Assembly: GCA_947166105.1 (NCBI GenBank)
Contig: CAMVCZ010000040.1
Span: forward strand, 1 to 32,636
Origin: an uncultured Bacteroidales bacterium
Lineage (GTDB): Bacteria; Bacteroidota; Bacteroidia; Bacteroidales; F082
Direction of reading: 5' to 3'
Length of the DNA: 32,636 nt
This document shows, in pieces, positions 15,612-22,131 of this stretch; position 1 is the first letter of the stretch, and each line of letters opens with the position of its first letter. A program made the translations under genes and the position numbers. The notes under the pieces are model-generated. The model was not told the DNA's origin. It saw only the letters and a program-made list of their open reading frames with translations, and did not search any database.

Positions 15612-16709
15612 ATGATAAAGATAAAAACCACTTTGCCAATAGAGAACAAAAACAGCAAAAAAGACAAGAAAAAGCGCATCCGTAACAGGGTACTATTGGT
15701 GCTTTGGATACTCATGGTTTTCGGGGCCGCTTACGGGTATTGGTTCTACAAGACATTAGTGTCGCCTAATGTACACACCCTCACTGAATTAGATGTCGAC
15801 TTGTTCATTCCAACGGGTGCCGATTATGCTCAGGTGATTGAACTATTGGACGAAACACATAGCATTGAAAACAAAAAGAGTTTTGATTGGGTGGCGAGCA
15901 AAAAAGACTATCCAAACAACATTCGTCCTGGTCATTATTTAATCAAGAACGGCATGAGCAACAATCAGTTGGTCAATATGTTACGGGGTGGATTGCAAAG
16001 CCCGGTGAAAGTCACTTTCAACAATATTCGAGATGTTGACATGTTAGCCGGACGCATTGCTGATCAAATCGAGGCAGATTCAACTTCCATCTCCAACCTG
16101 CTTCACAATCAACAGTATATCAACCAATTGGGTTTCGACAGCGCGACCATCCCTGCCCTATTCCTGCCCGACACCTACGAGTTCTATTGGACCACCGATG
16201 CCGAGGGTTTTGTTTCGCGTATGTTTCAGGAATACAACAAGTTCTGGAACGATGAACGCAAACAGCAAGCCGCAGCCAAAAACCTGACACCGATTCAGGT
16301 CAGCACTTTGGCTTCCATCGTCAACAAGGAAACCAACATGAGCGACGAAATGCCCCGTGTGGCAGGAGTTTATCTCAACCGACTGAAAAACAATTGGTTG
16401 TTGCAAGCCGACCCGACTTTGGTTTTCGCTTGGAAAGACTTCAGCATCCGCCGTGTCCTCGACAGTCACAAGGAAATCGAGTCGCCGTACAACACCTATA
16501 AATATATAGGCCTTCCGCCCGGCCCGATCTGCATCCCTTCCCTCGCCGCCATCAAGGCCGTGCTGAACGCCGAGGAGCACCATTATTTCTATTTTTGCGC
16601 AAGGGAGGATTTCTCCGGCTACCACAATTTCGCTAAAACCTTGGCCGAACACAACCGCAACGCTGCCAAATACCAACAAGCATTGAATCAAAAAGGAATC
16701 TTGAAATAG
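15612..16709 (+). CDS. mltG: Endolytic transglycosylase MltG
   Basis: A 365-aa inner-membrane enzyme that cuts nascent peptidoglycan strands and is thought to set glycan chain length. A basic cytosolic N-terminus (KKDKKKRIRNR) is followed by one membrane segment (about 27-47), a LysM-like region (about 60-130) and the YceG/MltG domain. The catalytic Glu240 lies in LASIVNKET, which matches the E. coli sequence around Glu218. Further family motifs are LFLPDTYEFYW, VAGVYLNRL, LQADPTLVFA, SPYNTYKYIGLPPGPI and FYFCAREDFSGYHNFA. It is the first gene of a three-gene operon, 6 bp before the phosphohexomutase gene. Confidence 0.95.
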   Translation: MIKIKTTLPIENKNSKKDKKKRIRNRVLLVLWILMVFGAAYGYWFYKTLVSPNVHTLTELDVDLFIPTGADYAQVIELLDETHSIENKKSFDWVASKKDYPNNIRPGHYLIKNGMSNNQLVNMLRGGLQSPVKVTFNNIRDVDMLAGRIADQIEADSTSISNLLHNQQYINQLGFDSATIPALFLPDTYEFYWTTDAEGFVSRMFQEYNKFWNDERKQQAAAKNLTPIQVSTLASIVNKETNMSDEMPRVAGVYLNRLKNNWLLQADPTLVFAWKDFSIRRVLDSHKEIESPYNTYKYIGLPPGPICIPSLAAIKAVLNAEEHHYFYFCAREDFSGYHNFAKTLAEHNRNAAKYQQALNQKGILK

Positions 16710-16715
16710 TCATAT

Positions 16716-18065
16716 ATGAAAGCATTCAAAGCATACGACATCCGTGGCGAATGGGGCACCGACCTCAACGAAAGCATCGCCTACCGAATCGGTTATTTCC
16801 TGCCCGATGTGCTCGACACCGACACCTATTTGGTGGGTCGCGACATGCGACTCTCATCCGAAACATTCTTTGATGCCCTCACCCGTGGCCTCACCGACCG
16901 TGGCAAAAACGTGGACTTCATCGGACTTTCCACCACACCATTAGTGTATTGGTCTACAGCAAAATACGGTTATGATGCCTCCATCCAAATCACAGCCTCG
17001 CACAACCCAAAGCACCACAACGGACTGAAAATCTCAGCCAAAAACGCCCTTCCCGTGGGCTACGACACTGGCCTGAACCGCTTGGAAGCCTTGGTTGAAA
17101 GCGACAAAGCCATAGTGCCGTGTGCCATGAAAGGCAGAATCTGGGAGAAGACTGTTTACGACGACTATCTTGCTTTCCAACAGCAGTTTGTCGGAGACTT
17201 GTCGAACCTCAACATTGCAGTGGATTGCAGCAACGGCATGGCCTCACTGTTCGTCCACGAATTGATTGGCAAGGCACACTACATCAATGACAACTTGGAC
17301 GGCAATTTTCCCAACCACGAACCTAATCCTTTGGAAGCCAATGCGCAAGAGCAAATCAAGGCTTTGGTGCTGAAAGAGAAATGCGACATCGGCTTGCTTT
17401 TCGATGGCGACGCCGACCGCATCACCTTCATCGACGAGAAAGGCCGCTTTATCAGCCCCGACCTCATCATTGCCTTCTTGGGCGACTATTTCATTGGCGA
17501 GCAACACCAGAAAGGCATTGTGCTTCAGGACATTCGCAGTTCGCGTGCCATTCAGGAATACTTGAACCTTTATCAAGCCAAGGTGGAAACCTGGCGCGTG
17601 GGTCGTGCCTACGCCGCGCTGAAACTCAGGGAGTTGGATGGTTGCTATGGCGGAGAATTGGCCGGTCATTACTATTTCCGCGATTTCTACTATTCCGATT
17701 CCGCGCTGTTGGCGGCATCCATCGTGCTTCGCCTATTGGCCGAGCGCAAGAAAAACGGGCAGACTTTGAGCCAAATCATTGACGAGATTTCACCCTATTT
17801 CAACTCGGGCGAAATCAATTTCAAGATTGAGCAAAAACAAGCCGCAATGGACGCGGTCAAAGACCATTTCTCCAACCTCGAAAAGCCCGAAAGATTCCTT
17901 GATTTCGACGGCTATCGCCTCGACTATCCCGACTGGTGGCTCAACATACGACCCTCAAACACAGAACCTTACCTCCGTTTCCTTTGCGAAGCAAAGAGTG
18001 AGGCCAAACTGAATGAAATCATCGACATAGTAAAATCCATCATCGCAAAAACCGACCCGAAATGA
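16716..18065 (+). CDS. Phosphomannomutase/phosphoglucomutase family protein
   Basis: A 449-aa cytosolic alpha-D-phosphohexomutase that interconverts hexose 1- and 6-phosphates, feeding nucleotide-sugar and polysaccharide synthesis. The four signature sites are visible: phosphoserine Ser95 in TASHNP, the Mg2+ loop DGDADR (230-235), the sugar-binding loop GGELAGHYYF, and the phosphate-binding loop RPSNTEP (412-418). The GELAGH loop is close to the GEMSGH of bifunctional phosphomannomutase/phosphoglucomutase enzymes, so that is the best guess; glucosamine mutase is less likely. It begins 6 bp after mltG and its stop overlaps the start of the TPR lipoprotein gene (ATGA), indicating translational coupling. 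A link to cell-wall or capsule precursor supply is inferred from context. Confidence 0.93.
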   Translation: MKAFKAYDIRGEWGTDLNESIAYRIGYFLPDVLDTDTYLVGRDMRLSSETFFDALTRGLTDRGKNVDFIGLSTTPLVYWSTAKYGYDASIQITASHNPKHHNGLKISAKNALPVGYDTGLNRLEALVESDKAIVPCAMKGRIWEKTVYDDYLAFQQQFVGDLSNLNIAVDCSNGMASLFVHELIGKAHYINDNLDGNFPNHEPNPLEANAQEQIKALVLKEKCDIGLLFDGDADRITFIDEKGRFISPDLIIAFLGDYFIGEQHQKGIVLQDIRSSRAIQEYLNLYQAKVETWRVGRAYAALKLRELDGCYGGELAGHYYFRDFYYSDSALLAASIVLRLLAERKKNGQTLSQIIDEISPYFNSGEINFKIEQKQAAMDAVKDHFSNLEKPERFLDFDGYRLDYPDWWLNIRPSNTEPYLRFLCEAKSEAKLNEIIDIVKSIIAKTDPK

Positions 18066-18472
18066 AAAAACTGACCTTAATCCTTTCCACATTGCTCCTT
18101 CTTGCCCTTGCCGCTTGCGAAAATCCCGCAAAATCAAGGATTTACACAGAAGAAGGTTCAAAACAATTACTGCGTTACAGCAATTTTGAAGAGGCCGAGG
18201 AGACGCTTACAAAAGCCATCAAATACGACAAAAACAACTATGAGGCTTACTACTATCGCGGCTGCGCCAAGGTGAACGCGCAAAAATACAGGGAAGCCAT
18301 CGCCGACTTCGAGAAAGCCGTGGAACTGAAACCCGACTATGCCGATGCCTATTTCAACATGGGCAGGTCGTATTTTTTGCTCAACAAAGTGGACAAGGCC
18401 TGCGAATGTTACAAGTTGGCGGACAAATATGGCCGCCCAAACTTGGAAGATTTTCTCAAGAGATGTAACTGA
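18062..18472 (+). CDS. Small TPR-repeat lipoprotein
   Basis: A 136-aa protein with a lipoprotein signal (MKKLTLILST then LALAAC, Cys19). It has about three tetratricopeptide helix pairs: one around NFEEAEETLTKAIKYDKNNY, one at AYYYRGCAKVNAQKYREAIA through VELKPDYADA, and one at YFNMGRSYFLLNKVDKACEC. TPR units mediate protein-protein contacts, so this is probably an envelope scaffold or accessory factor; the partner is unknown. It is the last gene of the mltG operon, overlapping the mutase gene by 4 bp. It ends 3 bp before the convergent MORN-repeat gene, with no terminator visible between them. Confidence 0.88.
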   Translation: MKKLTLILSTLLLLALAACENPAKSRIYTEEGSKQLLRYSNFEEAEETLTKAIKYDKNNYEAYYYRGCAKVNAQKYREAIADFEKAVELKPDYADAYFNMGRSYFLLNKVDKACECYKLADKYGRPNLEDFLKRCN

Positions 18473-18475
18473 TTA

Positions 18476-19156
18476 TCAGCGGATTTCTTGTTCTCCGAAG
18501 GCTTCCTCAGCGAGGATGTCGCCATCTTCGTTGTAGGTTTTCCAAATGCCCGTCTTCTCCCCTTTCGCGTATTGGCCTTCCTCTTTCAAGGCCGTGCTGG
18601 GATAATAGGTTTTGACTGGGCCATCAAGCAAGCCGTTGCGGTATTGACATTCCATCAGCAAAACGCCTGAGTCTGAATACTTTCTGCATTGGCCTTCGGG
18701 CTGACCCTCAACATATTGCGTTTCCTCGGCAAGCATGCCGTTCTGCGGATTGTAGAGCCTCGACCAACCATGCACCTTGCCCTCTTTGTTGTCTTCAGCC
18801 AAGCGCAATTGCCCCGAAACCTCGTCGAAATATTTCCACTCGCCTTCCTTCTTCTGGTTCAGGTAATAGCCCGTCGCAACCATCTTTCCGTTTGGGGCGA
18901 AAATCTTGTTCAAAGCCTTCTCGCCCGACTTGTCGAACTCGTTGGTAGCCTTCAAGTTACCCTGCTCGTCATAGTATTTGAAAACGCCCTTGCACTTGTC
19001 GTTCTTGAACTGGCCTTCATAGCGAAGTTGCCCGTTGGGATAAAAGTCGCGCCACGGTCCTTGGCGGCGGCCTTTGGCATCAGTACGGTTGAAATCTTGC
19101 GCCACAGCAGTCATTGCAAACATCAGCGTGGCAAGGATTAAGGCAAATCTTTTCAT
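18476..19156 (-). CDS. Secreted MORN-variant repeat protein (YwqK-like)
   Basis: A 226-aa protein with a signal peptide (MKRFALILATLMFAMTAVAQ). The rest is a run of about seven MORN_2-type units of 20-24 residues with the pattern GxWxxYxxxGxLxxExxYxxG, e.g. RQGPWRDFYPNGQLRYEGQF, KEGEWKYFDEVSGQLRLA, KTGIWKTYNEDGDILAEE. Proteins of this kind are often labelled 'toxin-antitoxin system YwqK family antitoxin', but that name comes from one Bacillus pair, and there is no toxin gene beside it here. It is probably a periplasmic or surface beta-repeat protein of unknown role. Its promoter at 19178-19185 is divergent from that of recR. Confidence 0.85.
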   Translation of the reverse strand: MKRFALILATLMFAMTAVAQDFNRTDAKGRRQGPWRDFYPNGQLRYEGQFKNDKCKGVFKYYDEQGNLKATNEFDKSGEKALNKIFAPNGKMVATGYYLNQKKEGEWKYFDEVSGQLRLAEDNKEGKVHGWSRLYNPQNGMLAEETQYVEGQPEGQCRKYSDSGVLLMECQYRNGLLDGPVKTYYPSTALKEEGQYAKGEKTGIWKTYNEDGDILAEEAFGEQEIR

Positions 19157-19177
19157 GATTTCTCGGTTTTAACGGTG

Positions 19178-19185
19178 CAAATTTA
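19178..19185 (-). promoter_or_regulatory. Putative -7 box (TAAATTTG) for the MORN-repeat gene
   Basis: On the minus strand the sequence reads TTTCCGTAAATTTG, with the same TTTCCG lead-in as the promoters near 7519 and 7568. It is 11 bp from the recR box in the opposite direction. Confidence 0.55.
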
Positions 19186-19196
19186 CGGAAATAACT

Positions 19197-19204
19197 TAAT
19201 TTTG
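19197..19204 (+). promoter_or_regulatory. Putative -7 box (TAATTTTG) for recR
   Basis: TAATTTTG fits TAnnTTTG, 13 bp before the recR ATG at 19218, so the leader would be almost absent. The two divergent boxes are so close that both promoters probably cannot be occupied at once (inference). Confidence 0.55.
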
Positions 19205-19217
19205 CGCCGATTATTGT

Positions 19218-19829
19218 ATGGCGGAATATTCATCCATATTGCTTGAAAACGCGGTCGAGTCGCTGTCGAAATTGCCGGGCATAGGCAAGAAAACGGCATT
19301 GCGCTTGGCACTTCATCTGCTTAACAGTGAAGATTTGGAAACCGAGCAACTTGCTGATTCTCTGTTGAAAATGAAACGCAACATTATGCTTTGCGAGCGG
19401 TGCTACAACATCAGCGACACAAAGGTTTGCTCCATTTGCAGCAATCCGCGCCGCGACGAAAACACGCTTTGCGTGGTGGCCGACATGCGCGATGTGTTGG
19501 CCATCGAAAGAACTGCGTCCTACAATGGTCTTTATCACGTTTTAGGGGGTGTCATCAGCCCAATTGAAGGAATTTCGCCCAACGACTTGAAGATTGCACA
19601 ATTGGTGCAACGCACTCAGAAAGAAGACCTTAAGGAAATCATTTTGGCGTTGCCTGCCACCATCGAGGGCGACACGACCAACTTCTACATTTTCAGGCAA
19701 CTGAAGGACTTCGAGGGAAAGATTTCGGTGATTTCAAAAGGCATTGCTGTTGGTGATGCCTTGGAATACGTCGATGAGGTGACCTTGGGCAGGTCGATCC
19801 AGAATCGGATTCCGTTTAATCAGAAGTGA
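19218..19829 (+). CDS. recR: Recombination mediator RecR
   Basis: A 203-aa cytosolic DNA-binding protein that works with RecO (and RecF) to load RecA at gaps in DNA. The domains are in the usual order: N-terminal helix-hairpin-helix KLPGIGKKTALRLALHLL (18-35), zinc finger with Cys59, Cys62, Cys71 and Cys74, and a Toprim domain starting LCVVADMRDVLAIE and including HVLGGVISPIEG. The C-terminus has the conserved SVISKGIAVGDALEYVDE-like stretch (Walker B-like region). The length is normal. It is monocistronic, with a promoter at 19197-19204 and a strong bidirectional terminator directly downstream. Confidence 0.97.
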   Translation: MAEYSSILLENAVESLSKLPGIGKKTALRLALHLLNSEDLETEQLADSLLKMKRNIMLCERCYNISDTKVCSICSNPRRDENTLCVVADMRDVLAIERTASYNGLYHVLGGVISPIEGISPNDLKIAQLVQRTQKEDLKEIILALPATIEGDTTNFYIFRQLKDFEGKISVISKGIAVGDALEYVDEVTLGRSIQNRIPFNQK

Positions 19830-19833
19830 TTAG

Positions 19834-19871
19834 GGTTTGTGGAAACGCGAATTGTCGCGTTTCCACAAACC
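19834..19871. terminator. Bidirectional terminator between recR and the T9SS cargo gene
   Basis: A perfect 17-bp stem (19834-19850 with 19855-19871) with a 4-nt loop ATTG lies in the 50-bp convergent gap. It would stop transcripts from both sides. Flanking T/A runs are short. Confidence 0.8.
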
Positions 19872-19879
19872 GAAAACAA

Positions 19880-22102
19880 TCAATCTATGACGATTTTCTG
19901 CGTTTTCACATCCTCGCCATTGATAAGACGAAGAACATACACGCCTTTGGCCATTCCGCTGGTAGAGAAGCTGCGCACATTGTCAGTACTAACAAGTACA
20001 CGCCCCATCACATCCACAATCTGCAACGTGGTGCCAGCCTCAGCGCCAACAATGATAATGTTCCCATTGTTGATGAAAGCAAAAGGCGCATCATCGCCAT
20101 TGTCGCCGTCTGCGGAGACGCAGACGGAAAACACCAACTTGAACCGCGAAGCATAGTCTGAAGTCTTGGCGGTGAAGGTGTAACTCGCCGGCCCTTCATT
20201 AGGATTAGGAACCAACAAATCCACATCTGCACCCGAAAGATTATCAATGAGGTGGAGGTAATTGAATTCTGTGCCATCGGGATTGACGCTGATGGCATAT
20301 TCGCCGTTGCGAGTTGCCTTGAAATTCAAAGGTATTTCGCCTATTTTGTCTGTATATGCAAAAATGGCATAATCCTTACCACCACGCGGAATATAAACCT
20401 TGCAGGTGCTTTCATTGAAGATGAACTTGTCTAATTGGTCATTGGGATTGAAACTGACGATGGCCTTGTCATGTGTAACACTGCCACGTGAGTTGACTTG
20501 CGCCACATCAATATGAATACTGCCTTGGTCGGGCACATTCTGCGGGACTGCTCTGCTAAAGGTGACCATTTCACCCGATGCTTCGGCTTTTACCATTACG
20601 CCATGACAGGCAGGAATTGGAACCCATTCCGAAACTGCGACCGGTTCAATGGCAGCACCTTCCTCGTTCATCGTGTAATAGCTTCTATTGGCATAGGCTG
20701 GCATTGTAAACGGATTACCGATGAGGTTCCAGCCGCGCATAGCTGAGTGTGGAGCGTCTTCCATGTAAACGAGCGGCACCTCTTGCGTTTCGGCATCATT
20801 GTATGTGCCTCTGAAAACCAAGGTCTGCTCTTCCTTAGTGGCGTAAAGATACCCTTGGCCATTCACGAGTTCAAAAGGCTCGTACTTATAGTTGCGCCAC
20901 TCCAACGGCTCACTTTGATCGAAATAGTAGAGATCGTACTGTGTCGCGGCAAAGATGTTGTCCACTGTCGTGGCCGCGATGCTGCCTGCGATGGGCGAAG
21001 CGATGAGCTTCCAGCCCGCATTGGTGCTTTCACCATAGCCTGCCACAAAGAGCGGGAAACCGTCAGGATAGGCCTCGATGACCACTTCCGCTTCCTTCAT
21101 CCCTTCCACATTCCCCACATTGTCCTCGCCAAGGCAGAAGAAACGGTAGCTGTGGTCGTATTCAGTGGGATAAGTCGCCTCGCTGCCAACAGGATAAGTA
21201 TCATACAAGCTATAAGCGCCGTAGTTGTCCGACACATAGAGTTTGTACTGCTTGATGCCGCACCCTCCTTCATCGTCTTGCCCGCTGAACTGCAACAACA
21301 CTTCGTTGTTGCCATTGTCTGTGCCTGTGAGTTGCGTGGTGGGCGGCAGAGCATCCACCGTATTGTACCACACATTGGTGGGGATGGCCTCGTTGATGTC
21401 GAATACGATGCTCGCCGAAGCGGTGAGTTCGTCTCCCGTGATGCAGGCGTTGGCCTTGGGTTTGATGGTGAACGTCATGTAGCCTTCGCCGCTGTGGTTC
21501 TCGTCGTTGACGGGCAGGAAGCCTTGCTGAGTGCCTTGCGGCGGCAAGCCCGTGGCAGGGTCTATGGATTGCAGTATCCAAAAGGCCTCGCCCGCCACAA
21601 TATCAATGCCGGCCACCACATCCACATAGATGCCCATGTCTTGCGTAAGGTCTAACCGTTGCTGGTAGGATGAGCGGTTGCCCTCCACGGTGAAGACATG
21701 GTTGCCGAAGCCGAAGGCCCCGATGGCGAAGGTGGAAATGTCCGCTTTGGTGTGAATCTTATGCCTCACCTCCACCTTCTGCGCAGCGGCAGTGGCCAAC
21801 TCCGGGTCGTTCTCGAAATAGATGGTGTAAGGCAAAGAAGCCGTTGCCGCCACCCATTGCAGGGTATCGCCCAATGCATCGTAACCCCTTGTGCCTATGA
21901 TTTCGTTGGGGTCAACAGGCTCTTCCACTGGAATGTCTGTTGAATCAGATGGGCGGGGGTCTGGCTTGGTTGGAATGGTTTCTATTGGTTGTTGCTCCCC
22001 TTTCCCACAAAAGGGACTATCATTAACGCTTTGACTATTCCCATTAATGGATAATAACAAAAACAGACTTAATAGTGTTATTATTTTTATTATTGTATTC
22101 AT
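19880..22102 (-). CDS. T9SS type A sorting-domain protein, last gene of the RHS operon
   Basis: A 740-aa secreted protein with a signal peptide (MNTIIKIITLLSLFLLLSIN) and a Pro-rich linker (about 35-65). Residues about 68-255 form a module running from GTRGYDALGDTLQWV through YFENDPELATAAAQ, GIYVDVVAGIDIVAGEAFW and SIDPATGLPPQ to ASIVFDINEAIPTN. I know this module as the C-terminal part of giant CARDB-type surface proteins. A fibronectin-like beta domain follows (about 258-345; YKLYVSDNYGAY), then a long beta-rich region (GWKLIASPIAGSI, GWNLIGNPFT). The end is a type A sorting domain (ILQIVDVMGR-like segment, GMAKGVYVLRL, KTQKIVID). It starts 29 bp after the RHS gene. It should be exported by the type IX system; it may anchor or accompany the RHS protein (inference). 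Confidence 0.85.
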   Translation of the reverse strand: MNTIIKIITLLSLFLLLSINGNSQSVNDSPFCGKGEQQPIETIPTKPDPRPSDSTDIPVEEPVDPNEIIGTRGYDALGDTLQWVAATASLPYTIYFENDPELATAAAQKVEVRHKIHTKADISTFAIGAFGFGNHVFTVEGNRSSYQQRLDLTQDMGIYVDVVAGIDIVAGEAFWILQSIDPATGLPPQGTQQGFLPVNDENHSGEGYMTFTIKPKANACITGDELTASASIVFDINEAIPTNVWYNTVDALPPTTQLTGTDNGNNEVLLQFSGQDDEGGCGIKQYKLYVSDNYGAYSLYDTYPVGSEATYPTEYDHSYRFFCLGEDNVGNVEGMKEAEVVIEAYPDGFPLFVAGYGESTNAGWKLIASPIAGSIAATTVDNIFAATQYDLYYFDQSEPLEWRNYKYEPFELVNGQGYLYATKEEQTLVFRGTYNDAETQEVPLVYMEDAPHSAMRGWNLIGNPFTMPAYANRSYYTMNEEGAAIEPVAVSEWVPIPACHGVMVKAEASGEMVTFSRAVPQNVPDQGSIHIDVAQVNSRGSVTHDKAIVSFNPNDQLDKFIFNESTCKVYIPRGGKDYAIFAYTDKIGEIPLNFKATRNGEYAISVNPDGTEFNYLHLIDNLSGADVDLLVPNPNEGPASYTFTAKTSDYASRFKLVFSVCVSADGDNGDDAPFAFINNGNIIIVGAEAGTTLQIVDVMGRVLVSTDNVRSFSTSGMAKGVYVLRLINGEDVKTQKIVID

Positions 22103-22131
22103 TTTCTTTCTTATTCAGCCTTTTATTCAAT

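Noticed and set aside
18476..19156. Toxin-antitoxin pair involving the YwqK-like protein
   Set aside because: The protein is secreted and made of MORN-type repeats, and neither neighbour looks like a toxin; the family name is misleading here.
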